NCBI GenBank assembly: GCA_948602995.1
Contig: CAPEBR010000003.1
Span: forward strand, 127,494-191,493
Direction of reading: 5' to 3'
Source of the DNA: an uncultured Dorea sp.
GTDB lineage: Bacteria; Bacillota; Clostridia; Lachnospirales; Lachnospiraceae
DNA length: 64,000 nt
Shown: piece after piece, positions 8,178 through 15,964 of the stretch
Layout of the letters: the number at the start of each line of letters is the position of its first letter
Numbering within the stretch: position 1 is the first letter of the stretch
Position numbers and translations under genes: made by a program
Notes under the pieces: generated by a model
Told to the model about the DNA's origin: nothing
The model's database searches: none
What the model saw: the letters and a program-made list of their open reading frames with translations, nothing else

Positions 8178-8330
8178 ATGAACGAAAAAGCGTATAAATC
8201 AATGAGTTTTGCAGGTGCGGCCGGAGTTGCCATAGGGATTATCATGATTGTTACAGGAGTTGCCACAGGAATTGTCGCAATTGTGAGCGGGGCAAGGCTC
8301 CTTAAGGATAAAAGAGGGCTTACATTCTGA
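8178..8330 (+). CDS. Small single-span membrane protein
   Basis: A 50-aa ORF with a well-placed AGGAGG (8166-8171). It encodes a short polar start (MNEKAYKSMSFAG), a long Gly/Ala/Ile/Val-rich hydrophobic span and a basic end (ARLLKDKRGLTF). Its TGA overlaps the ATG of the next gene (TGATG), a typical coupling arrangement, which supports it being real. Function unknown; it could be a small partner of the adjacent VanZ-like protein. Confidence 0.7.
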   Translation: MNEKAYKSMSFAGAAGVAIGIIMIVTGVATGIVAIVSGARLLKDKRGLTF

Positions 8331-8806
8331 TGAATGCCAGGAAAAGAAAGAGGATTCGTATATTTGGAAAGATATGCTTTGTCCTGTATATTATATTTAT
8401 TATTTACTTTCTCATATTTTCTGACTGGTATGGGAGAACGACCACGGGGATGGAGGATTACCATTATAATCTGATTCTGTTTAAGGAGATTAAGAGGTTC
8501 TGGCAGTACCGCGACCAGGTCGGGCTGTTTGCAATGTTTACAAACCTTTTCGGGAACGTACTGATATTTATGCCGTTCGGGTTCTTTATGCCCATGGCGA
8601 GCAGATACCGCAGTTTTTTCTCCACCTTGTTCTGGAGCTTTGGACTGAGCCTGGGGGTTGAGTCCTTTCAGCTTGTGTCCAGGGTAGGCTGCTTTGATGT
8701 GGACGACCTTCTGCTCAATACAATTGGCGGGGTCGCGGGATATATCGTATTTGCGGTATGTGCAGCGATAAGGAGAAGATATGCTTATAAGAAGAAAAAG
8801 AGATAA
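8330..8806 (+). CDS. VanZ-like family membrane protein
   Basis: A 158-aa protein with four predicted spans and VanZ-like hallmarks: a first span after a basic N-terminus, NLFGNVLIFMPFGFFMP near residues 68-84, a third span with SLGVESFQLVSRVGCFDVDDLLLNTIGG near 102-129, and a basic C-terminal tail. VanZ raises teicoplanin tolerance in some vancomycin clusters, but most family members, including isolated ones like this, have no established role. It is coupled to the preceding small ORF by TGATG and overlaps the next gene by 26 bp. Confidence 0.8.
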   Translation: MNARKRKRIRIFGKICFVLYIIFIIYFLIFSDWYGRTTTGMEDYHYNLILFKEIKRFWQYRDQVGLFAMFTNLFGNVLIFMPFGFFMPMASRYRSFFSTLFWSFGLSLGVESFQLVSRVGCFDVDDLLLNTIGGVAGYIVFAVCAAIRRRYAYKKKKR

Positions 8807-9179
8807 TCAGGATGAAGACAAGGCCCGTGCCATTGCCAAGGAGCGTGAAAGACGCCGCCGGAAGATGATCCGGACGAAGTACGGGCAGACTCCCCTGAAG
8901 CATGCAAAAAAGGGAATTCAGTCCTGCGTCATGGCGGTAATTGTAGTAGCGTTTTTGTGTTCCATGGTGATATATTCCTTTCATTCAAAAGGGAAGGTTG
9001 CACTGATTATGGGCGTAGCGGGAATCGTGACGCTTATCATGGCAGGAAAGGGCTTTCATCTTGCCCTGAAGGGCTTTAAGGAAAGGGATAAGAATTACAT
9101 AACCTGTAAGGCGGGAATTGTCGGGAATGGGATTGTCCTGCTTGGAATGACGGCAATATTTTTAAGGGGGCTGATTTAG
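8781..9179 (+). CDS. DUF6142-like small membrane protein
   Basis: A 132-aa protein with a highly basic, probably helical N-terminus (RRKRDNQDEDKARAIAKERE) and then three hydrophobic spans with Gly-rich turns. It resembles the DUF6142 membrane proteins common in Lachnospiraceae; no function is known. The start lies 26 bp inside the VanZ-like gene and its TAG abuts the TTG start of the aminopeptidase gene, so the block is tightly coupled. Confidence 0.6.
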   Translation: MLIRRKRDNQDEDKARAIAKERERRRRKMIRTKYGQTPLKHAKKGIQSCVMAVIVVAFLCSMVIYSFHSKGKVALIMGVAGIVTLIMAGKGFHLALKGFKERDKNYITCKAGIVGNGIVLLGMTAIFLRGLI

Positions 9180-11219
9180 TTGATAGAAGAGAGGTACCGG
9201 CTTGCGGTGGGCAGGATCGGTGAGATGAAGGAGGAACAAACGGCAGGGGAACGGTTTCGGGACTATTTCCTAAAGATGTCGGATTTTGTCATGATGATCA
9301 GGGAGCTGGCGTCCTGCATCCGGGACGGGAGCTACCGGAGCCTTGGCCTTACGGAGCTTAAGGAATGGAACCAGCGCCTGTATGAGGATATTCTGCCGGA
9401 GAATTATGGGAGGAGCTACGGGAATCCGGCCTATGCGGCAAAGATCCTGGGCGAGGACTATGGACAGATGCTTTCCTTCCTCTATACAGAACTGCGTGGA
9501 GCCATTGTGTATGCATTTGAGGAGAAGACAGAGTATCTGGATATTCTGTTCGAGCTCCTGATACAGATCTATAATCAGTTTGAAGAGACAGAGTTTCCAG
9601 ATGTGAAGAATATAAAGGAGGCTCTCTACTGGTATGCCAGCGATTATTGTGATGTATTTGCAGCAGACCGGGTCCGGGACCAGATTGATCCACAGCAGAG
9701 TTTTGCGGTGAATATTATAGAGAACGCGGAGCTCTCCGATATCCGTTATCTCTATTTCTTTGGCGAGTACGTCAGTGAAAACGAGAGAAGGACAGCAGAG
9801 CATCTGAATTCACTTCCAGAAGAGAAGATTCGGAAGATGGCGGATGTATATACAGAGGGATACCGTGTGGGATTTGTAAATACGGGAAAGGATCTTTCGA
9901 AAAAATCAACAGTCAATATCCGCTATGTACTTGGCTTTGAGAGGGTGGTGAGGGCCGCTGCCGGGAATTTCCGTAAGATGGGGCTTTCGCCCGTAGTCTA
10001 CCGTGCCTCTGTCAGTGCAATTACGAAGCGCCAGCACCTGAAGACAGGATATTACGGCGGAATTCCCAATAAGCAGTATGATTATGACCATAAGGACGAC
10101 CAGGGGCTGTTTCTAGATAAGCAGTATGTGGAGAGAAAGCTTGAGGTTATGAGGACTGCCTTTGAACAGAATAAGGAGCTGGCGGCAGGCCACGGGGGGC
10201 CTGCCTGTATTGAGATGTTTGGAGAAAAGCCGTTTTCACCGGAGCATAAGGAGGAGGCGGTAAAGCTTACAAAGAAGCAGGAAGAGCTGTCGCTTCAATA
10301 CGACAGCCGGTCCGGGCAGATTACGAACACGTATATTCCCGGTGATGAGAGAAGCTTTACAATTGTTGCCTACCCGGTTCCTGAGATCGGGGAAAGGTAT
10401 GAGGAGATTTTTGACGAGATCATCCGTATCAATACACTTGATGCAGAAGTTTATGAGCGGGTGCAGCAGACGATTATTGACGCCCTTGACCAGGGAGAAT
10501 ATGTCCATATCCTGGGAGGAAATGGAAATAAGACAGATCTTAAAGTGCAGCTTTACAAGCTTCAGGATCCGGCAAAGGAGACCATATTTGAGAACTGTGT
10601 GGCGGACGTCAATATACCGGCAGGAGAGGTGTTTACCACCCCGGTTCTTGAAGGGACCAATGGGATTCTCCATGTGGGCAGTGTCTATCTCAATGAGCTT
10701 TTGTACCGGGATCTGGAGATTACATTTGCCAATGGAATGATTGCAGACTATGCATGCAGGAATTTTGAGAGAGAGTCTGATAATAAAAAGTATATCCATG
10801 ATAATATTCTCCATAATCATCCGACCCTGCCTTTGGGAGAATTTGCAATTGGCACGAATACGACCGCCTATGTTGCAGCGAAAAAATATGGAATTGAGGA
10901 TAAGTTCCCGATTCTGATTGCAGAGAAGATGGGGCCGCATTTTGCAGTGGGAGACACCTGCTATACCTGGAGTGAAGATATCCGGGTATATAATCCGAAT
11001 GGAAAGGAGATCGTTGCAAAGGATAATTCCGTGTCTGCCTTAAGAAAGGAGGACTTGTCCAGGGCGTATCTGCACTGTCATACAGATATTACGATTCCCT
11101 ACGAGGAGCTCGACAGCATTACAGTTGTAACAGAGACAGGGAAGGAGATTGTTATTATCAGGGGAGGCAGATTTGTGCTTCCAGGTACGGAGATTTTAAA
11201 TAAACCATTTAGTATTTAA
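9180..11219 (+). CDS. M29-type leucyl aminopeptidase
   Basis: Metallo-aminopeptidase of the M29 type, expected to remove N-terminal residues from peptides in the cytosol. At 679 aa it is longer than classic M29 enzymes (about 410 aa). The catalytic half lies in the last 300 residues, while the first half is an added domain seen in clostridial relatives. Candidate metal ligands are visible in order: LEGTNGILHVGS, LGEFAIGTN, EKMGPHFAVGD and YLHCHTDI, matching the family pattern Glu, Glu, His, His/Asp. I accept the TTG start at 9180, directly after the previous stop, because AAGGGGG lies 9 nt upstream and no better start follows early. purE begins 16 nt after its stop. Confidence 0.85.
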   Translation: MIEERYRLAVGRIGEMKEEQTAGERFRDYFLKMSDFVMMIRELASCIRDGSYRSLGLTELKEWNQRLYEDILPENYGRSYGNPAYAAKILGEDYGQMLSFLYTELRGAIVYAFEEKTEYLDILFELLIQIYNQFEETEFPDVKNIKEALYWYASDYCDVFAADRVRDQIDPQQSFAVNIIENAELSDIRYLYFFGEYVSENERRTAEHLNSLPEEKIRKMADVYTEGYRVGFVNTGKDLSKKSTVNIRYVLGFERVVRAAAGNFRKMGLSPVVYRASVSAITKRQHLKTGYYGGIPNKQYDYDHKDDQGLFLDKQYVERKLEVMRTAFEQNKELAAGHGGPACIEMFGEKPFSPEHKEEAVKLTKKQEELSLQYDSRSGQITNTYIPGDERSFTIVAYPVPEIGERYEEIFDEIIRINTLDAEVYERVQQTIIDALDQGEYVHILGGNGNKTDLKVQLYKLQDPAKETIFENCVADVNIPAGEVFTTPVLEGTNGILHVGSVYLNELLYRDLEITFANGMIADYACRNFERESDNKKYIHDNILHNHPTLPLGEFAIGTNTTAYVAAKKYGIEDKFPILIAEKMGPHFAVGDTCYTWSEDIRVYNPNGKEIVAKDNSVSALRKEDLSRAYLHCHTDITIPYEELDSITVVTETGKEIVIIRGGRFVLPGTEILNKPFSI

Positions 11220-11235
11220 AGAAAGGAAAAGGACT

Positions 11236-11748
11236 ATGCCAAAAGTAGGAATTGTAATGGGAAGTGACTCGGACTTAAAGGTCATGAGCAAAGCAGCAGC
11301 AACACTGGAGAAGTTTGGGATTGATTATGAGATGACAATTATCTCGGCGCACCGGGAGCCGGATGTTTTCTTTGAGTGGGCGAAGGCGGCAGAAGGAAAA
11401 GGAATGAAGGTGATCATTGCAGGAGCCGGTATGGCGGCGCATCTTCCGGGAATGTGCGCGGCGCTGTTTCCGATGCCGGTCATAGGAGTTCCGCTGTCCG
11501 GGAAGAATCTTGCCGGAGAGGATGCACTGTTTTCAATTGTGCAGATGCCTCCTGGAATTCCGGTTGCCACAGTTGCCATTGACGGCGGGATGAATGCTGC
11601 CATACTGGCAGCAAAGATTCTTTCCGTATCTGACGGGGAGCTGCTTGAAAAGCTGAAGGCTTATACGACTGAGATGAAGGAGACGGTACAGGCAAAGGCG
11701 GCAAGACTGGATGAGATTGGGTATGAGGCATACCTCCAGACAAAGTAG
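11236..11748 (+). CDS. purE: N5-carboxyaminoimidazole ribonucleotide mutase
   Basis: Class I PurE, which moves the carboxyl group of N5-CAIR to make CAIR in purine synthesis; works as an octamer in the cytosol. Length 170 aa is normal. Visible: GSDSDL at 9-14 (phosphate binding), SAHREP at 37-42 with catalytic His39, and AGMAAHLPG at 64-72. The ATG follows GAAAGGAAAAGG. First of a purE-purM-purN-purD run; purK, needed to make N5-CAIR, is not in the window. Confidence 0.95.
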   Translation: MPKVGIVMGSDSDLKVMSKAAATLEKFGIDYEMTIISAHREPDVFFEWAKAAEGKGMKVIIAGAGMAAHLPGMCAALFPMPVIGVPLSGKNLAGEDALFSIVQMPPGIPVATVAIDGGMNAAILAAKILSVSDGELLEKLKAYTTEMKETVQAKAARLDEIGYEAYLQTK

Positions 11749-11793
11749 GGCGGCAGATTGCAGCTTATTTTAAAAAGAATGAGGAGATGTAGT

Positions 11794-12819
11794 ATGGATT
11801 ATAAGAAATCTGGCGTTGATATTGAAGCAGGCTACAAGGCAGTGGAGCTCATGAAGGAACATGTGAAAAAGACGATGCGTTCTGAGGTCCTGGGAGGTCT
11901 TGGCGGATTTTCAGGTGCATTTTCACTGGCGAAGATCAAAGAGATGGAGGAGCCGGTGCTTTTGTCCGGTACAGACGGCTGTGGGACGAAGGTAAAGCTT
12001 GCCATGATTATGGACAAGCATGACACCATTGGAATTGATGCGGTTGCAATGTGTGTCAATGACATTGCATGTGCAGGAGGCGAGCCATTATTTTTCCTGG
12101 ACTATATCGCATGCGGCAAGAATTATCCGGAGAAGATTGCATCTATTGTAAGCGGCGTGGCAGAGGGATGTCTTCAGTCAGAGGCCGCTCTGATTGGCGG
12201 TGAGACGGCAGAACATCCGGGGCTGATGCCAGAGGAGGACTATGACCTGGCAGGGTTTGCAGTGGGTGTCTGTGATAAGAAAGACATGATAACCGGTGAG
12301 AACCTGAAAGCCGGTGATGTGCTGATTGGCATGGCGTCGTCGGGAGTGCATAGTAATGGGTTTTCTCTTGTACGAAAGGTTTTTGAGATGACCAGGGAGT
12401 CACTGGATACATATTATGAGGAACTTGGAACTACACTGGGCGAGGCTCTGCTTGCGCCTACGAGAATCTATGTGAAGGCTCTTAAGAGCATAAAGGCTTC
12501 TGGGGTTACAGTGAAGGCCTGCAGCCATATTACAGGAGGCGGATTCTATGAGAATATCCCGAGAATGCTAAAGGACGGTGTAAGGGCAGTGATCAGGAAG
12601 GACAGCTATCCGGTTCCGCCAATCTTCGGGATGATTGCAAGAAATGGAAACGTAGAGGAGTATGCCATGTACAATACATATAATATGGGACTTGGCATGA
12701 TCGTCGCAGTTGACCCAGAGGATGTGGATCAGACAATGGAAGCCATCAGAGCAGCAGGAGACACACCGTATGTGGCAGGACACATCGAGGCAGGAGAAAA
12801 AGGAGTCACATTATGTTAG
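11794..12819 (+). CDS. purM: Phosphoribosylformylglycinamidine cyclo-ligase (AIR synthetase)
   Basis: ATP-dependent closure of the imidazole ring, FGAM to AIR. 341 aa from the ATG at 11794, preceded by GAGGAGA; a longer frame from 11758 lacks family similarity in its extra 12 residues. Visible: GGFSGAFSL near 37-45, the acidic/Gly-rich SGTDGCGTKVKLA, GGETAEHPG in the middle, and SSGVHSNGFSLVR, the last being the classic AIRS hallmark. It overlaps purN by 7 bp. Confidence 0.95.
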   Translation: MDYKKSGVDIEAGYKAVELMKEHVKKTMRSEVLGGLGGFSGAFSLAKIKEMEEPVLLSGTDGCGTKVKLAMIMDKHDTIGIDAVAMCVNDIACAGGEPLFFLDYIACGKNYPEKIASIVSGVAEGCLQSEAALIGGETAEHPGLMPEEDYDLAGFAVGVCDKKDMITGENLKAGDVLIGMASSGVHSNGFSLVRKVFEMTRESLDTYYEELGTTLGEALLAPTRIYVKALKSIKASGVTVKACSHITGGGFYENIPRMLKDGVRAVIRKDSYPVPPIFGMIARNGNVEEYAMYNTYNMGLGMIVAVDPEDVDQTMEAIRAAGDTPYVAGHIEAGEKGVTLC

Positions 12820-13436
12820 ATGTAGTGGTACTGGTGTCTGGCGGCGGAACGAATCTCCAGGCAGTCATGGATGCAGTGGATGAGGGAAGGATTACCAATG
12901 CGGGGATTGCGGGAGTGATCAGCAATAATCCGAATGCTTATGCACTGGAGCGGGCACGGAAGAAGGGAATTGCAAATTGCTGCATTTCCCCTAAGATGTT
13001 TGAGACAAGAGAGGAATTTAATGAAAAATTCCTGGAGGCAGTGGATGAAATGGAACCGGACCTGATTGTGCTTGCAGGTTTTCTTGTGGTAATTCCTCCG
13101 GTCATGATCAGAAAATATAGAAATCAGATAATTAATATTCACCCCTCTCTGATTCCATCCTTTTGCGGGAAAGGCTATTATGGGCTTAAGGTTCATGAGG
13201 CCGCTCTTGCGCGCGGGGTAAAAGTGACGGGGGCGACCGTTCATTTTGTAGATGAAGGAACCGATACCGGCCCCATTATCTTACAGAAAGCGGTGGAGAT
13301 CAGACAGGAGGATACCCCGGAGGTGCTCCAGAGACGGGTCATGGAGCAGGCAGAGTGGAAGATCCTTCCGCAGGCGGTTGACCTGATCGCCAACGGGAAG
13401 ATTAAGGTAGTGGACAATCAGGTGAGATTTTTATAA
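12813..13436 (+). CDS. purN: Phosphoribosylglycinamide formyltransferase (GART, folate-dependent)
   Basis: Transfers a formyl group from 10-formyltetrahydrofolate to GAR. 207 aa, normal length. The catalytic triad is visible: N108 and H110 in NIHPSLIPSF and D151 in the DEGTDTGPI segment. The N-terminal SGGGTNLQAV binds the phosphate of GAR. It begins inside the end of purM (7-bp overlap), so the two are translationally coupled. A hairpin follows in the gap before purD. Confidence 0.95.
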   Translation: MLDVVVLVSGGGTNLQAVMDAVDEGRITNAGIAGVISNNPNAYALERARKKGIANCCISPKMFETREEFNEKFLEAVDEMEPDLIVLAGFLVVIPPVMIRKYRNQIINIHPSLIPSFCGKGYYGLKVHEAALARGVKVTGATVHFVDEGTDTGPIILQKAVEIRQEDTPEVLQRRVMEQAEWKILPQAVDLIANGKIKVVDNQVRFL

Positions 13437-13460
13437 TGTGGAGACATGCGGACAGTTACA

Positions 13461-13503
13461 GTACAGCGTTGCATAATTAACAGTTAATTACGCAATGCTG
13501 TAC
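13461..13503. repeat. Inverted repeat between purN and purD
   Basis: Twenty-base arms (GTACAGCGTTGCATAATTAA and its near reverse complement at 13484-13503) are separated by 3 nt, with two non-identical positions, one of which is a G-T wobble. There is no T run, so it is not a standard terminator. A similar half-sequence (GCAGAATTACGCAGTGCTGTAT) occurs at 21607-21628 upstream of radA, hinting at a dispersed repeat. It could act as an RNA-processing or stability element between the two cistrons. Confidence 0.5.
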
Positions 13504-13538
13504 GAATTGAAGATTCAAGATAACAGGAGGAGAGAAAA

Positions 13539-14810
13539 ATGAAGGTTCTGATTGTAGGAAGCGGCGGAAGAGAGCATGCGATTGCGTACTGCGTGGCAAA
13601 GAGCGATAAGGCTGAAAAGATATACTGTACACCAGGAAATGCCGGAATCGCGGAGTATGCAGAGTGTGCGCCGATTGGTGCCATGGAATTTGACAGGATT
13701 GTGGCGTTTGCAAAGCAAAAAGAGATTGATCTTGTCATTGTGGGCATGGATGATCCGCTGGTGGGCGGACTGGTTGATGAGCTGGAGGCTGCAGGAATCC
13801 GCACATTCGGACCCAGGAAAAATGCAGCAATACTGGAAGGCTCCAAGGCATTTTCAAAGGATCTGATGAAAAAATACAACATACCCACAGCAGGCTATGA
13901 GAACTTTACAGATCCGGATAAGGCGCTTGCTTATCTTGAGACGGCGAAGTTTCCCATCGTCCTTAAGGCAGATGGTCTTGCACTGGGAAAGGGCGTGCTG
14001 ATCTGCAATACGCCTGAGGAGGCGAAAGAGGGTGTAAAGACCATTATGCTGGATAAGAAATTTGGCTCTGCAGGCGATGAGATGGTAATCGAGGAGTTCA
14101 TGACTGGCCGTGAGGTATCCGTACTCTCTTTTGTGGATGGAAAGACGATTAAGACCATGACTTCTGCACAGGATCATAAGCGTGCAGGAGACGGGGACAC
14201 GGGGCTTAACACCGGAGGAATGGGAACCTTCTCGCCGAGTCCGTTTTATACAAAAGAGGTGGAGGAGTTCTGCAATAAATATATCTACCAGGCTACCGTG
14301 GATGCCATGAAGGCTGAGGGAAGGCCGTTTAAGGGGGTGATTTTCTTTGGACTGATGCTGACTGAAGACGGTCCTAAGGTTTTGGAATATAATGCGAGAT
14401 TCGGAGACCCGGAAGCCCAGGTGGTGCTTCCGCGTATGGAGAATGACATCATTGATGTAGTAGAGGCATGCATCGACGGAACACTGGACCAGATTGACCT
14501 GAAGTTTGAGGACAATGCTGCGGTATGTGTGGTACTGGCCAGTGACGGGTATCCGGTCTCATATGAGAAAGGGCTGCCGATTACCGGGCTTGAGGAGTTT
14601 AAGAAGCATGATGGATATTACTGCTTCCATGCCGGTACAAAGTTCGACGGGGATCAGATCGTGACGAATGGCGGGCGCGTGCTTGGAGTTACGGCAAAGG
14701 GAAAGGACTTAAAGGAAGCGCGGGCGAATGCTTATGCGGCGGCAGAATGGGCGAAGTTTGATAATAAGTATATGCGCCATGATATTGGGAAGGCGATTGA
14801 TGAAGCCTGA
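13539..14810 (+). CDS. purD: Phosphoribosylamine-glycine ligase (GAR synthetase)
   Basis: ATP-grasp enzyme joining phosphoribosylamine and glycine. 423 aa, normal length. Visible: the N-terminal VGSGGREHAI loop (residues 6-15), the ATP-grasp segment FPIVLKADGLALGKGVLIC near 144-162, DHKRAGDGDTGLNTGGMGTFSP near 207-228, and the metal-binding EYNARFGDPEAQVVLPR near 284-300. The ATG at 13539 follows AGGAGGAG. Last gene of the purine run; a bidirectional terminator follows. Confidence 0.95.
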   Translation: MKVLIVGSGGREHAIAYCVAKSDKAEKIYCTPGNAGIAEYAECAPIGAMEFDRIVAFAKQKEIDLVIVGMDDPLVGGLVDELEAAGIRTFGPRKNAAILEGSKAFSKDLMKKYNIPTAGYENFTDPDKALAYLETAKFPIVLKADGLALGKGVLICNTPEEAKEGVKTIMLDKKFGSAGDEMVIEEFMTGREVSVLSFVDGKTIKTMTSAQDHKRAGDGDTGLNTGGMGTFSPSPFYTKEVEEFCNKYIYQATVDAMKAEGRPFKGVIFFGLMLTEDGPKVLEYNARFGDPEAQVVLPRMENDIIDVVEACIDGTLDQIDLKFEDNAAVCVVLASDGYPVSYEKGLPITGLEEFKKHDGYYCFHAGTKFDGDQIVTNGGRVLGVTAKGKDLKEARANAYAAAEWAKFDNKYMRHDIGKAIDEA

Positions 14811-14823
14811 TGCAGGTTCTTAA

Positions 14824-14863
14824 AAAGAGTAAGCTTCTGTGGGTTGACAGAGGCTTACTCTTT
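14824..14863. terminator. Bidirectional terminator between purD and rpiR
   Basis: A 17-bp stem, AAAGAGTAAGCTTCTGT against ACAGAGGCTTACTCTTT, with one wobble pair and a 6-nt loop. The A and T runs on the two sides suit convergent transcription of purD and the RpiR-family gene. Confidence 0.85.
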
Positions 14864-14889
14864 CCTGTTACAGATACTATCTGTAAAAT

Positions 14890-15747
14890 TTAGTAGTTGC
14901 CGAGTTCATCAAGATAGCGGTCAATTTTTTTCAGGCGTTTGTCAATTCCGCGAACCTTGTGGCTGATGGTTTCGAGAAGGGCTTCGGCTATGAACTGGGG
15001 ACCGATCATGGAATTGAAAAAGGTGTTAGTGTCTACCGGGACGGTAATGAGGGTAGTAGCATAATCTGCCAGCAGTGCGCTTGGCTTGTCGGTAACTACA
15101 ATAATTTTAGCACCGTTTTCTTTTGCCATCTGTGCGGTCAGCCTGTCCACAGAGGAATATCTTGGAAAGCTGAATATAATCAGACAGTCATCCTTACAGA
15201 TGTTGCACATGTGGTCAAAAGGACTCAGAGAAGACGAGCTCGCTGTCTCTACATCCCGGACCATGTGCTTTAGATATAGAAGAAAATAATTTCCAAGGCA
15301 TGTGTTTCCGCGTGTGGCAAGGATGTATTTCCTTTTGCTGCTGATAATCGCATCAGCGGCATCTTCAAAAACGGACAGTGCATTTTCGGAAAAAATATTG
15401 TCCAGGTTCTGTATTGCATTCTTAAAATGACGTTTGATATATTCGGCATTGTTGTCAAGAGTGGCTCTTTGGGCAATGCGCTGTGACGGGATGGTGATGG
15501 TGCTGGATATGCTCAGAACCTTGTCCTGATAGTCCTTGCGCAGTGCCTTCTGAAAATCCATAAAGCCCTGGAAGCCCAGTGATCTGCTGAACCGTATCAC
15601 GGAGGATTCGCTTACGCCGAGTCTCGCGGCGATTTCTGTCGAGGTCATGAAGCATGCATCGGACGAATGGTCTAGTATAAACCCGGCAATGACCTTCTGC
15701 GTCTTTGTAAGCTCTGCATTTCGAATCAGTTCTCTGATTTCTTTCAT
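14890..15747 (-). CDS. MurR/RpiR-family transcriptional regulator
   Basis: A 285-aa DNA-binding protein with an N-terminal HTH of the RpiR type (residues 1-77; STEIAARLGVSESSVIRFSRSLGFQGFMDFQ is the recognition region, described by position about 37-67) and a C-terminal SIS sugar-phosphate-binding domain (about 125-260). Family members sense phosphosugars and repress or activate sugar catabolic genes. No sugar operon adjoins it: purD is convergent and a chemoreceptor gene is divergent. The ATG at 15747 (reverse) follows a GGAGGATA site. The ligand is unknown. Confidence 0.85.
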   Translation of the reverse strand: MKEIRELIRNAELTKTQKVIAGFILDHSSDACFMTSTEIAARLGVSESSVIRFSRSLGFQGFMDFQKALRKDYQDKVLSISSTITIPSQRIAQRATLDNNAEYIKRHFKNAIQNLDNIFSENALSVFEDAADAIISSKRKYILATRGNTCLGNYFLLYLKHMVRDVETASSSSLSPFDHMCNICKDDCLIIFSFPRYSSVDRLTAQMAKENGAKIIVVTDKPSALLADYATTLITVPVDTNTFFNSMIGPQFIAEALLETISHKVRGIDKRLKKIDRYLDELGNY

Positions 15748-15837
15748 ACTATATCCTCCGATGCCATAAAATTTTGAGCTGTTACTTAAATTTAACCATG
15801 AAATGAAGGAATATGCAAGGGGCGTGAAAAAAATAGT

Positions 15838-15865
15838 TTGTATCTATTAGAGTTTATGTTATAAT
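15838..15865 (+). promoter_or_regulatory. Promoter of the chemoreceptor gene
   Basis: TTGTAT at 15838-15843 and TATAAT at 15860-15865 with a 16-bp spacer. The roughly 95-nt leader contains a GC-rich hairpin (GCCTGCCGG/CCGGGAGGC, near 15909-15931) followed by a T7 run around 15943-15949, which could act as an attenuator ahead of the coding region. I recognise no riboswitch class there. Confidence 0.55.
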
Positions 15866-15964
15866 ATTAGCCGTAAGACCAAGGGATTTTATAGTTTGCC
15901 TGGTCGGTTGCCTGCCGGGAATCCGGGAGGCTTCTTTCCAAATTTTTTTAATGGAGGAGAGGTT

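Noticed and set aside
10236..10940. 234-aa open frame on the minus strand
   Set aside because: Antisense to the M29 aminopeptidase catalytic half; a coding shadow.
15895..15960. Possible c-di-GMP riboswitch in the chemoreceptor leader
   Set aside because: The leader has a GC-rich hairpin and a T run, but the conserved core blocks of c-di-GMP riboswitches are missing.
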